DNA of 64,000 bases from Flavobacteriaceae bacterium UBA3611. GTDB taxonomy: Bacteria > Bacteroidota > Bacteroidia > Flavobacteriales > Flavobacteriaceae. The translations under genes and the position numbers were made by a program. The stretch's first letter is position 1. Each line of letters starts with the position of its first letter. The stretch is taken from positions 374,068 through 438,067 of the forward strand of contig DFLU01000012.1 of the NCBI GenBank assembly GCA_002375495.1, read 5' to 3'. The notes beneath the pieces are model-generated. The model had not been told where the DNA came from. It saw nothing but the letters and a program-made list of their open reading frames with translations, and did no database searches. Shown here one piece after another: positions 27,019 through 34,391 of this stretch.

Positions 27019-27660
27019 TTAGGTTCCGTTAAAGGTGTTCATGGTGTTGTTTATGCCTGCGAGTCCGAACGATTCGATAAGCCGTGCCCCTTTTTCAAGG
27101 CGTTCGCCCAATTTTGCTTCCTCTTCTGGAGTCCATTCACCCAGTACATAATCTACTTGTCTTCCTTTGCTGAAAGCGTCACTGATACCAAACCGAAAAC
27201 GTGCATACTTGGTGGTTTGTAGCGTATGCTGAATGTCTTTGAGACCGTTGTGGCCACCGTCACTTCCCTTTGTTTTTAACCGAATGCTCCCAAATGGAAG
27301 ATTGAGGTCGTCGGTAACTACCAACAAGTTTTCTAATGGAATCTTTTCTTTGTCGAGCCAATATTGCACTGCTTTCCCCGAAAGGTTCATAAAAGTACTT
27401 GGTTTCAGCAATAAAAAACTACGCCCTTTTTTCTTGTGTATGGTAACATCACCCAATTTTGCCGTCTCCCAGCTTAGGTTATTTTCTTCGGCCAAAAAAT
27501 CGAGCATTTTAAAGCCAATGTTGTGGCGTGTGTTATGGTATTTTGGGCCAATATTTCCAAGGCCAGCAACTAAGAATTTTTTCATAGTATCTTGCTCTGT
27601 GAGTAGCGGAGCACTCGAGGTGTTATTAAGGTTCAGTAACTTCCGAAGAAAAGCGAACAT
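27019..27660 (-). CDS. pth: Peptidyl-tRNA hydrolase
   Basis: The enzyme (213 aa) frees tRNA from peptidyl-tRNA that has dropped off ribosomes. The core carries GLGNIGPKYHNTRHNIGFKMLDFL with the catalytic His in NTRHN, KPSTFMNLSG, VTDDLNLPFG and GSDGGHNGLKDI. There is an N-terminal extension of about 25 residues before MKKFLVAGLGN (an ATG at 27585 is the alternative start); similar extensions are frequent in flavobacterial Pth, so I keep the longer form with modest certainty. ribF follows at 2 nt. Confidence 0.93.
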   Translation of the reverse strand: MFAFLRKLLNLNNTSSAPLLTEQDTMKKFLVAGLGNIGPKYHNTRHNIGFKMLDFLAEENNLSWETAKLGDVTIHKKKGRSFLLLKPSTFMNLSGKAVQYWLDKEKIPLENLLVVTDDLNLPFGSIRLKTKGSDGGHNGLKDIQHTLQTTKYARFRFGISDAFSKGRQVDYVLGEWTPEEEAKLGERLEKGARLIESFGLAGINNTMNTFNGT

Positions 27661-27683
27661 GGGTTGAATTAAACTACCGTAAA

Positions 27684-27717
27684 AATAAAAAAAGCATCCT
27701 AAATAATAGGATGCTTT
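27684..27717 (-). terminator. Terminator of rplY
   Basis: AGCATCCT (27693-27700) pairs with AGGATGCT (27708-27715) around a 7-nt loop. Read on the minus strand it comes 24 nt after the rplY stop and is followed by seven T residues, so it ends rplY transcription before pth. Confidence 0.8.
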
Positions 27718-27740
27718 CTAACTATTCAATAGAAGTGCCG

Positions 27741-28406
27741 TTATTCTTTTACTGCGGCTACGTCGTCAGTTTCATTAGCTGGCACATCACCTGCTTCTCC
27801 TTCAGCACCTTCAACTCCTTCTTCGTCTTCGTCTTCATCGTCAACTTCGTCAACAATAGCAGTACGAGAAGTTCTAACTTGACAGATGGTTCTGGTCTCT
27901 TCGTGCATGATTTTGTAATCGTCATTCATCACCGATGCAACCGTTCTAATATCTCCAATTTTCATTTCAGTAATATCTACTTCAATAAAATCTGGAAGAT
28001 TTTCAGGGATTGCTTTCACACGCAATCTACGGTTTACCACACGTAGTACACCACCATTTCTAACCCCACGGGAGTTTCCGGTAATACGTACAGGAATTTC
28101 CATCATTACTTCCTTATCGTCGAAGATTTGGAAGAAATCGATGTGTAGAATTCTATCGGTTACAGGGTGAAACTGAATATCTTGTAAGATACATTGTACT
28201 TTCTGTCCGTCGCCCAATTCAACTACAACTGTATGCACGTCTGGAGTGTATACAAGTTTGTTGAAGGCCAGTTCATCTGCTGAAAAGTGAATAGGCTCAT
28301 CTCCTCCGTATACTACGCAAGGTACCTTTCCAGCATTACGTAGGGTTCTGGTCGCAACCTTACCCACGCTTTCTCTTTTAGATCCGTTAATTGTAATTGA
28401 CTTCAT
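27741..28406 (-). CDS. rplY: 50S ribosomal protein L25, long (Ctc) form
   Basis: The protein (221 aa) binds 5S rRNA in the large subunit. The N-terminal L25 domain begins SITINGSKRESVGKVATRTLRNAGKVPCVVYGG; the C-terminal TL5/Ctc domain includes ILHIDFFQIFDDKEVMMEIPVR and NLPDFIEVDITEMKIGD. The last ~35 residues are a Glu/Asp/Ala-rich tail, common in Bacteroidetes. It is a single-gene unit with its own promoter and terminator. Confidence 0.95.
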   Translation of the reverse strand: MKSITINGSKRESVGKVATRTLRNAGKVPCVVYGGDEPIHFSADELAFNKLVYTPDVHTVVVELGDGQKVQCILQDIQFHPVTDRILHIDFFQIFDDKEVMMEIPVRITGNSRGVRNGGVLRVVNRRLRVKAIPENLPDFIEVDITEMKIGDIRTVASVMNDDYKIMHEETRTICQVRTSRTAIVDEVDDEDEDEEGVEGAEGEAGDVPANETDDVAAVKE

Positions 28407-28452
28407 TTGTATTTTTTAAATAATAAATTTAGTTTCCTCATTTTGAGGGGTG

Positions 28453-28483
28453 CAAATGTAGCGTTTTCAGGAAATAGAACAAA
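28453..28483 (-). promoter_or_regulatory. rplY promoter (TTTG - 19 nt - TACATTTG)
   Basis: On the minus strand TTTG (plus CAAA, 28480-28483) is followed after 19 nt by TACATTTG (plus CAAATGTA, 28453-28460), a full match to the Bacteroidetes -33/-7 promoter. The leader of about 40 nt contains a small hairpin, CCTCA-TTT-TGAGG at 28436-28448, close to where transcription should begin. Confidence 0.7.
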
Positions 28484-28700
28484 GAAAAAGGGCAAAGAAA
28501 AGAATTTGGTGAACAGTGAACAGTGAACAGTGAGCGGTGACGAGTCGAGTTTAGGTAAGACGTTGGAAGTTGGAAGCTCGGGGCTTGGAGTTGGATGAGT
28601 GGTGAGTCGTGTATTATGTCTTGGAAGTAGTTTTAGCCTATTTTCTAATACCTAACTTCTCATATCTCATATCTCATATCTATTGTCCTAAGTCTCTTTG

Positions 28701-28822
28701 GGCGTTCCCACGCGTTGGCGTGGTCGGGCTTTCGCTACTCGCTTTTAGCGGCTGTCACCTTGAGCGCAGTCGAAAGGTCTCAGGCATCGCTAAAGAGCTC
28801 GAGCATGCCGCTTAATCCCTAA
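28701..28822 (+). repeat. Dispersed intergenic repeat, copy A
   Basis: It runs from GGCGTTCCCACG to GCCGCTTAATCCCTAAC. Within it TCGGGCTTTCGCTACTCGC and then CTTTTAGCGGCTGTCACC and TTGAGCGCAGTCGAAAGG are identical to copy B. The start and end words also bound the inverted, shorter copy at 14788-14856. The family looks like the conserved intergenic repeats known from flavobacterial genomes. Confidence 0.75.
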
Positions 28823-29042
28823 CACATTTTTTACGTTCATTTTGTCTTGAAACAAAATGAACCAAAAATTCAAGAAGCTTTTGAGGAAATTTTTACCTAA
28901 AGTAAAACCATGACATCTTGCGTTGCATGCTCATTTTCTCTTCGAGAAACGCACTTTCACTTAGATGTCATTATTTCTGAAAAAGCTTCGATTTAATAAG
29001 TATGGTTTTGACTCCGTACATCAACTGTATTATTGTTTTTTT

Positions 29043-29190
29043 GGCGTTCCCACGCTTGCAGCGCGGTCGGGCTTTCGCTACTCGCTTTTAGCGGCTGTCA
29101 CCTTGAGCGCAGTCGAAAGGTCTCAGACAGCGCTTAAGAGCTCAAACACTTCGACAGGCTCAGTGTAAACATGCCGCTTAATCCCTAACG
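29043..29190 (+). repeat. Dispersed intergenic repeat, copy B
   Basis: It has the same order of blocks as copy A but is about 26 nt longer: a segment with CACTTCGACAGGCTCAGTG is inserted before the shared ATGCCGCTTAATCCCTAAC end. That inserted word is the near complement of the GAGCGCAGTCGAAAG block, so parts of the repeat can pair with each other. Confidence 0.75.
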
Positions 29191-29249
29191 CAAAATGTAT
29201 TTTCTACCAGCGAAGCGTCCTAACAACTACCGTCTACCGACTACAAAAA

Positions 29250-30191
29250 CTACATTAAAAACTTAGAACTAATACTCTTGTTTTCGTTTACGCGCAGCAT
29301 CACATCGGCAAAAAGTTCGGCGCAACTTAAAACGCGCAGTTTAGGGTGTTCTTTAGTTTGTGGGATAGAATCGGTAACAATCAATTCTTCTAATTTCGAA
29401 TTTTCTAATTTGTCAAAGGCATTCCCTGAAAGGATCGGGTGGGTACAAATGGCACGCACGCTTAAGGCACCGCGCTCCATCATCAGGTCTGCAGCTTTGG
29501 TAAGGGTTCCGGCGGTATCTACCATGTCGTCTACCAATACTACGTTTTTACCTTGTACATCGCCAATCAATTCCATGTGTGAAATCACATTCGCTTTTTC
29601 GCGCTGTTTGTAACAGATCACTACATCGCTTTCTAATGCTTTCGAATACGCATACGCTCTTTTCGATCCGCCCATGTCTGGAGACGCAATGGTGAGGTTG
29701 TCTAAATTCAAACTTTTTAAATACGGAAGAAATATGGTAGAGGCAAATAAGTGATCTACGGGTTTTTCAAAAAACCCTTGAATCTGGTCTGCGTGCAAAT
29801 CCATAGTGATAATACGCGTAGCACCTGCTGTCTCTAGCATCTTTGCGACTAATTTTGCGGCGATTGGTACACGGGGTTTGTCTTTTCGGTCTTGTCGTGC
29901 CCAGCCAAAATAGGGTAATACAGCGGTAATGTGTCGTGCCGAGGCCCGCTTTGCGGCATCTAACATCAATAACATTTCCATCAAGTGGTCGCTGTTGGGA
30001 TGGGTAGAGCCAATAATAAACACGCGGCTACCACGCACCGATTCTTCAAACGAAGGTTGAAATTCGCCATCGCTATAGGTAGAAGTAATCACGTTTCCGA
30101 GGGTTTGGCCATACGCTTTGGCAATTTTTTCGGCAAGGACTTGCGATTGTTTACAGGCAAAGATTTTAGATAGTGGTGTAGCAACAGACAT
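29250..30191 (-). CDS. prs: Ribose-phosphate pyrophosphokinase (PRPP synthetase)
   Basis: The enzyme (313 aa) makes PRPP from ribose 5-phosphate and ATP for nucleotide, His and Trp synthesis. Class I motifs are TYSDGEFQPSFEESVRG, PYFGWARQDRK, TMDLHADQIQGFF and the PRPP loop VVLVDDMVDTAGTL. I use the ATG at 30191, which gives the normal N-terminus; the frame continues to 30218 but crosses the promoter box. A second, different PRPP synthetase gene is cut by the right window edge. Confidence 0.95.
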   Translation of the reverse strand: MSVATPLSKIFACKQSQVLAEKIAKAYGQTLGNVITSTYSDGEFQPSFEESVRGSRVFIIGSTHPNSDHLMEMLLMLDAAKRASARHITAVLPYFGWARQDRKDKPRVPIAAKLVAKMLETAGATRIITMDLHADQIQGFFEKPVDHLFASTIFLPYLKSLNLDNLTIASPDMGGSKRAYAYSKALESDVVICYKQREKANVISHMELIGDVQGKNVVLVDDMVDTAGTLTKAADLMMERGALSVRAICTHPILSGNAFDKLENSKLEELIVTDSIPQTKEHPKLRVLSCAELFADVMLRVNENKSISSKFLM

Positions 30192-30215
30192 GATTGGAAA
30201 TTTAAATGGTACGCA

Positions 30216-30223
30216 CAAAAATA
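30216..30223 (-). promoter_or_regulatory. -7 box of prs (TATTTTTG on the minus strand)
   Basis: The plus-strand CAAAAATA reads TATTTTTG on the minus strand, an exact TAnnTTTG match 25 nt upstream of the ATG at 30191. It supports the shorter prs start, because the 30218 start would lie inside the box. No convincing -33 element. Confidence 0.55.
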
Positions 30224-30309
30224 AAGATTACATCGATGCGCTGTGAAATAGTAATTAACAATTTGTCACCAAAAAAGTCGTGCGTCATTCAAATTTGAAC
30301 GAAAATAAG

Positions 30310-30338
30310 TTGTGAGTCGGCAGAATTTCTTATTTTTG
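30310..30338 (+). promoter_or_regulatory. Promoter of the tRNA-Leu locus (TTG - 18 nt - TATTTTTG)
   Basis: TTG at 30310-30312 and TATTTTTG at 30331-30338 are 18 nt apart, within the usual Bacteroidetes spacing. The first tRNA-like sequence starts 12 nt after the -7 box, so the promoter must transcribe the broken tRNA first and the intact one behind it. Confidence 0.65.
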
Positions 30339-30350
30339 CCGTCCATTTAT

Positions 30351-30397
30351 GCCTTGGTGGTGGAATTGGTAGACACGCTGGATTCAAAATCCAGATT
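30351..30397 (+). pseudogene. Truncated tRNA-Leu: 5' half only
   Basis: The 5' acceptor strand GCCTTGG, the D arm (GGTGGAATTGGTAGACAC) and a complete anticodon stem-loop (stem CTGGA/TCCAG, anticodon CAA at 30385-30387) are present. The variable arm, T arm and 3' acceptor strand are missing; the sequence goes over into an AT-rich spacer and the next tRNA begins at 30418. The acceptor strand differs from that of the intact copy, so this is the remnant of a different tRNA-Leu gene, not a simple copy of the neighbour. Confidence 0.8.
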
Positions 30398-30417
30398 TGA
30401 GAAGGAAAAAACAGTAT

Positions 30418-30500
30418 GCCGAAGTGGTGGAATTGGTAGACACGATGGATTCAAAATCCATTGCTCACAAGGCTTGCGGGTTCGATTCCCGCCTTCGGTA
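30418..30500 (+). tRNA. tRNA-Leu (CAA)
   Basis: The 83-nt tRNA has a seven-pair acceptor stem (GCCGAAG with CTTCGGT, first pair G-U), a leucine-type D loop, anticodon stem ATGGA/TCCAT with anticodon CAA at 30452-30454, a long variable arm (class II, as expected for Leu) and the T arm GCGGGTTCGATTCCCGC. CCA is not encoded. It is followed directly by a terminator and is the likely integration site of the island to the right. Confidence 0.95.
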
Positions 30501-30502
30501 CT

Positions 30503-30536
30503 AAAAAAGCTGAGATGAAAATCTCGGCTTTTTTTA
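30503..30536 (+). terminator. Terminator after tRNA-Leu
   Basis: GCTGAGAT pairs with ATCTCGGC (one G-T pair) around a GAAA loop, with an A-run before and seven T after the stem. It ends the tRNA transcript 3 nt past the tRNA 3' end. Confidence 0.85.
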
Positions 30537-30542
30537 TGACTT

Positions 30543-30563
30543 GGTACAACATAGGTACAACAT
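30543..30563. repeat. Perfect tandem repeat GGTACAACAT (2 copies)
   Basis: GGTACAACAT occurs at 30543-30552 and 30554-30563 with one base between, just past the tRNA terminator. Paired short direct repeats next to a tRNA are typical of integrase arm-binding sites at attachment regions. No integrase gene lies between here and ParB, so the assignment is inference. Confidence 0.45.
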
Positions 30564-30710
30564 TTTACCTTTTTTCAGAACTGAATTGGCTTTAGTACTA
30601 TATCCATTCATTTGATAACAAATCCTATTTTCTGTATTGAGGATTAATAAATTTTAGGTTATCTCAACCTCTGTTCTTCGTTTGAGGGGTTTATTATCAT
30701 ACAATATACA

Positions 30711-30853
30711 CGCAAGGTAAACTCGTAAAATACTTCCATCAAAAGACTACGGCATAAAGCCAACGCTTCTTCCACTACTCATTTATTCCGTTTCCTTTTG
30801 AGCCAAGATTTTATCTTCCGTTTGGTTTCTGCTCAAATATTGTTTAATCAAAA
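30711..30853 (+). repeat. Leader repeat, copy 1, upstream of the ParB-like gene
   Basis: About 135 nt that are ~85% identical by eye to 32761-32903. Conserved blocks are GGTAAACTCGTAAAATAC, CCATCAAAAGACTACGGC followed by ATAAAGCC, ATTTATTCCGTTTCC and the end CTCAAATATTGTTTAA; an 18-nt block in the middle is unrelated between copies. It contains TTCCGTTT twice (30786-30793, 30816-30823) and an outer stem TTTGAGC/GCTCAAA (30797-30803, 30831-30837). It ends 12 nt before the ParB ATG. The rest of the gap 30564-30710 shows nothing I can name. Confidence 0.8.
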
Positions 30854-30864
30854 ATTTGAGTATT

Positions 30865-32652
30865 ATGACAACAAAAGCGAGTACCACAAAGAAGCGCAGT
30901 AGAGCGAAATCTACTGCCAAGAAAGAAGTAAATGGAAATAAATCCAAAGCACTTCAAATTCAGAACTTACCATTGGGTAAAATCAAGCCTGACCTTGAAC
31001 AGCCCAGAAAAACTTTTAATGATGATGCCTTGCAGCAGCTTTCTGAGAGTATCGAAAAGCACGGTGTGTTGCAGCCAATCACGGTAAGGCAACTAAATGG
31101 CCATTATATCATCGTGATGGGCGAACGCCGATATCGTGCGAGCAAGCTTGCAGGAAAAAAGACCGTACCCTGTATCGTAAGAACTTATGAGAATAATGAT
31201 GTTCTGGAAGTTCAAATCATCGAGAACCTGCAAAGACAGGATGTTGAACCGACCGAAGAAGCCGATGCGATTGCTTACCTAAGTGAGAAATATTCACCTA
31301 CCGAAATTGCGAAGCGATTGGGTAGAACGGATAACTTCATCAGACAGCGTTTGAAACTGGCCGGATTAATTGATGGTTTCAAGCATTTTGTACGCAATGG
31401 CGAAATGACCATTTCCTTGGGCGTAGGCGTGGCACTTTTTGAACCGGAAGAGCAACAGATGATGTTGGAAACGATGGGCGAGGATTTTAATGCACATCAG
31501 ATAAACAGGATGATTAAAGACCAGACATACTATTTGGAAAAAGCATCTTTTGATGTAGCCGATAAAAAATTGGTCCCAAAAGCTGGGTCTTGTGTTGAAT
31601 GTCCTTTCAATGCCGCAAATCAAGGCAATCTGTTCGGCGAAGGAAAGATGGTCTGTACGAAAGCAGCCTGTTTTGAAACGAAGAAAAGCAAATCGCTCTT
31701 GAACCTGATTGAAAAATCCAAGAAAGAGAATATCCTTCTAATTCCTGAAATACGACAATACTGGGCAGATGACGAAAACAATCAGCTCATTATATCGCAA
31801 TTGGAAAAAAACGGATTGAAAGTCTATTTACTGGACGATGTTGAAATTATAGAGAATCCGATTGAGCCAACAATCGAGGGCATTAAGATAGAATATCAAC
31901 ATTACGAATATTCTGAAGATGAATTAAAGGCAGAATTGGATGAAGCAATGCAGAATCACAATGAAGCCTTGGAAGAATACAATTCAGCGAAAGAAAATGG
32001 ATTCGTCAATGGCATTTTGTTCCATCCTGAAACTTATAGAAATAAAGAGGTTTTTGTAAAGATTATTGAAAAATCGAAAGAAAAATCAACAGGTTATTCG
32101 GCACCATTGGCCAACAGGAAAATGGCAGACTGTACGCCTGAAGAACAAATCGTAAAAATCAACGAAAGGGAAATCCGGAAGAAGCAAATTGAGAACAACA
32201 AGCAGTTTGAAGATGTTGTGCAGATGATTCGTGAGACCAAATACATCGATACGAAGAAAACACTTTCAACAGATGAAATAGTGGCATTCTCGATATCGCT
32301 ATTTGAAAATAATGTGGACTTTATGAGCCAACAGAAGTATTTCTCAAAGTTCTTGGGCGACACTTCAAAGATGACCAAAGTTGAATTGGTCGAGAATTTT
32401 AAGAAGAAGTTCAAAAAGGAAATCTTCCACAAGTTGATAAGGTATATGCTCACAAAGCAAGTGCATTTTGGCGAAAGCAATCACGTCAATAATCTGACGA
32501 ACATTTCATTCTACAACGCAATACAGGGATTTTACAAATCCAAGATTGCCGGCATTGAAAAAGAATATGCCGAGAAGAGAGACAAGCGTGAAGCACGTTT
32601 GAAAGAGCGCATCACGGTTCTTGAAAAGCAAATTCAGGAACTCAACGATTAG
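30865..32652 (+). CDS. ParB-like nuclease/CTPase-domain protein of the island
   Basis: The protein (595 aa) has the ParB N-terminal domain at ~30-130, with the CTP-binding GERRYRA motif (residues 86-92) and IENLQRQDVEPTEEADAI, then a helix-turn-helix around SPTEIAKRLGRTDNFIRQRL. Four cysteines follow as C243-x2-C246 and C264-x4-C269, which could bind zinc and are not part of classical ParB. The long C-terminal half is charged and helical. ParB proteins bind parS-like sites and spread along DNA; no parA partner is visible. The ATG at 30865 is used; a TTG three codons earlier is unlikely. It is plasmid/ICE-type backbone, with its own leader and terminator. Confidence 0.8.
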   Translation: MTTKASTTKKRSRAKSTAKKEVNGNKSKALQIQNLPLGKIKPDLEQPRKTFNDDALQQLSESIEKHGVLQPITVRQLNGHYIIVMGERRYRASKLAGKKTVPCIVRTYENNDVLEVQIIENLQRQDVEPTEEADAIAYLSEKYSPTEIAKRLGRTDNFIRQRLKLAGLIDGFKHFVRNGEMTISLGVGVALFEPEEQQMMLETMGEDFNAHQINRMIKDQTYYLEKASFDVADKKLVPKAGSCVECPFNAANQGNLFGEGKMVCTKAACFETKKSKSLLNLIEKSKKENILLIPEIRQYWADDENNQLIISQLEKNGLKVYLLDDVEIIENPIEPTIEGIKIEYQHYEYSEDELKAELDEAMQNHNEALEEYNSAKENGFVNGILFHPETYRNKEVFVKIIEKSKEKSTGYSAPLANRKMADCTPEEQIVKINEREIRKKQIENNKQFEDVVQMIRETKYIDTKKTLSTDEIVAFSISLFENNVDFMSQQKYFSKFLGDTSKMTKVELVENFKKKFKKEIFHKLIRYMLTKQVHFGESNHVNNLTNISFYNAIQGFYKSKIAGIEKEYAEKRDKREARLKERITVLEKQIQELND

Positions 32653-32667
32653 CTTTTGTTGTTTGAA

Positions 32668-32702
32668 GAAGGGTCAGCATTCGTGCTGGCTCTTTTTCTT
32701 TT
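32668..32702 (+). terminator. Terminator of the ParB-like gene
   Basis: GGGTCAGCA (32671-32679) pairs with TGCTGGCTC (32684-32692) across a TTCG tetraloop, followed by a T-rich run. It lies 16 nt after the stop codon and separates this unit from the DUF932 unit. Confidence 0.85.
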
Positions 32703-32760
32703 TTATGACAGTACAATCAAAAGTAGGTTCACAAGGAAGGGGTTATCAATCAATAGTTAG

Positions 32761-32903
32761 CGCAAAGGTAAACTCGTAAAATACACCCATCAAAAGACTA
32801 CGGCATAAAGCCATTCCTTATGCCATCGCTAATTTATTCCGTTTCCTTTTGAGCTGAGATTTTAGCTTCCGTTTGGGTACTGCTCAAATATTGTTTAACT
32901 AAA
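32761..32903 (+). repeat. Leader repeat, copy 2, upstream of the DUF932 gene
   Basis: The second copy of the leader at 30711. It keeps both TTCCGTTT words (32837-32844, 32867-32874) and the outer stem TTTGAGC/GCTCAAA (32848-32854, 32882-32888). Both copies end at the same short distance from their start codons (about 11 nt), so they act as 5' leaders or operators rather than as loose repeats. Confidence 0.8.
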
Positions 32904-32914
32904 ATTCAAAAGCT

Positions 32915-33751
32915 ATGTATTTACAAAATTTACAACAGGATGAAATCTTTGTTCCATCAGAAATGAAATCCTTAAAAAGTCTGACACAGATGGAATCCCG
33001 AAGAGGGCTTGAAAATGCCATTATCTCAAATGGCAAAATTGTCAACGTGGTATCGAACAGCTATGGCCACATTCCGAACCAACTGTTCTTCAAGAAAGCT
33101 GAAGAAATGCTGACCGATGCACAGCTGAACTTCCACAAACGCACCATCAACAAAAATGATAGGTCGTTCATTACCGACTTTATCATCGACGACAAAAGCC
33201 AGTTTACGGTCAAAAATGATAAAGATTTGATACTGCCGATGCTTCGGTTCAAAAATTCCTATGACGGTAGTGAAAAGACCTCTGGTCACTTTGGATTTTA
33301 TAGAGAAGTGTGTTCAAATGGTCTGCACGTTTCTCAAGCAGAAATCGAGTTTTCCATAAAGCACAGTAAGAACAATACGCACTTAATTATGCCGAGGTTG
33401 AACAATCTTTTCGATAAATTTCTGGACAACGAATTCTACACCATTACCAAGAAATTCGACAAGATGAAGGAATTTAAAATCATCGACACACAAGAATTTG
33501 TGAAAGCGATTCTTGACAGAACGAAATTGTTCAGATATGAATGTAGCGACAAGAATAGCGACCCTTCAAAAAAGTCTCGTGAGGTCATAGAAATCTTGAA
33601 CTACGAAGCCTTGCTACTGAATGAAGAACCAAATCTGTGGTTAGGTTACAATGCATTCAATTCAGTACTTCATAACGTTTTGAAGAAAAGCTTCGGCCAA
33701 CAAGAACGGTTAGATAAAAAGCTGTTTGATGAAGTCTATGCTATGGCATAA
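32915..33751 (+). CDS. DUF932 (plasmid/phage-type) protein
   Basis: A 278-aa soluble protein with the DUF932 pattern seen in proteins of plasmids, phages and conjugative elements: VVSNSYGHIPNQLFF near the start, DFIIDDKSQFTVKND, LRFKNSYDGSEKTSGHFGFYREVCSNGLHV in the middle and NAFNSVLHNVLKK near the end. Its role is not known. It follows the ParB-like gene, but each gene has its own copy of the leader and the ParB gene ends in a strong terminator, so they are separate transcription units under shared control. A weak stem (TCCAGT/ACTGGA, 33768-33786) follows the stop. Confidence 0.8.
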   Translation: MYLQNLQQDEIFVPSEMKSLKSLTQMESRRGLENAIISNGKIVNVVSNSYGHIPNQLFFKKAEEMLTDAQLNFHKRTINKNDRSFITDFIIDDKSQFTVKNDKDLILPMLRFKNSYDGSEKTSGHFGFYREVCSNGLHVSQAEIEFSIKHSKNNTHLIMPRLNNLFDKFLDNEFYTITKKFDKMKEFKIIDTQEFVKAILDRTKLFRYECSDKNSDPSKKSREVIEILNYEALLLNEEPNLWLGYNAFNSVLHNVLKKSFGQQERLDKKLFDEVYAMA

Positions 33752-33954
33752 AGTTAATATAGGTTTGTCCAGTACCTCAAACTGGATTTAATGCCTTACA
33801 AGCAATCAACCTCATTTAATTTAAGGATACTTCTACTATGATATGAGCTAAATAGAAATGTATCACAATATCGTCATCTTATTTAAATTATTACAACTAC
33901 ATTTTCAAGTTTGAGTTCATTACACATTCATATCAAAGTGTTGGCATTCTTCTT

Positions 33955-33989
33955 TGCACAACCTGTGCATCGATTAATTTGTATCTTTG
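33955..33989 (+). promoter_or_regulatory. Promoter and dyad operator at the head of the metal region
   Basis: TATCTTTG at 33982-33989 is an exact -7 box, 9 nt before the ATG at 33999. An inverted repeat TGCACA-ACC-TGTGCA (33955-33969) lies 12 nt upstream of it, where a repressor or activator would overlap the promoter. Its regulator could be one of the Fur-family proteins in the region, which is a guess. Confidence 0.55.
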
Positions 33990-33998
33990 TAAAACTTT

Positions 33999-34391
33999 AT
34001 GAAAATATTCTTTTCTATATCAATGTCTATTTTACTCTTTTTTCAAGGAATCAGCGTAGATATGGACTTATGTGGACCAATTAAAGAAATTTCAAACTTA
34101 ATTTCCCATTATCAAGACCATAAAGTTTATGGCGACTCTTTCTTTGAATATATAGTAGAAGATTACATCGCAAACGATGCAAAAAGCGAAGGGCATCATA
34201 ATAATTCAGATAAGGATAACGTACCTGTCCATTCTCATCATCAATGTTGTCATCCTGTAGTTTTTATAGCAAACACCGCAACACCTCTTATCAATCGATT
34301 TAAGTTTGAAGATAAAGAGCAGTTTAATTTATATACAGTCAACTTCAATTCCAGATATCTGGAATCTCTTTTTCAACCCCCTCAAGTATAA
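33999..34391 (+). CDS. Small secreted protein with His/Cys cluster, unknown function
   Basis: A 130-aa protein with a signal peptide (MKIFFSISMSILLFFQGIS) and a middle segment rich in His and Asp that ends in HSHHQCCHP (residues ~80-90). The last residues read LFQPPQV. It resembles in plan the product of 48348-48788: signal, His cluster, short hydrophobic centre and a Pro-Pro ending. Both stand directly upstream of an RND pump, so a periplasmic metal-binding or sensing role is likely. I do not recognise a named family with certainty. Confidence 0.6.
   Translation: MKIFFSISMSILLFFQGISVDMDLCGPIKEISNLISHYQDHKVYGDSFFEYIVEDYIANDAKSEGHHNNSDKDNVPVHSHHQCCHPVVFIANTATPLINRFKFEDKEQFNLYTVNFNSRYLESLFQPPQV

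Larger units (their letters stand above)
28407..29249. other. 843-nt gene-free stretch with repeats between rplY and prs
   Basis: Apart from the rplY promoter I see no gene here. It holds short tandem words (GTGAACA repeated at 28509-28541; CTCATAT repeated at 28658-28681) and two copies of a long dispersed repeat at 28701 and 29043, listed separately. The open frames inside the repeats have no family features and I treat them as chance. Confidence 0.7.

Noticed and set aside
28609..28815. 68-codon open frame in the rplY-prs gap
   Set aside because: It runs through low-complexity words and a dispersed repeat copy; no coding character.
30351..30397. First tRNA-Leu as a functional gene
   Set aside because: Variable arm, T arm and 3' acceptor strand are missing before the next tRNA begins.
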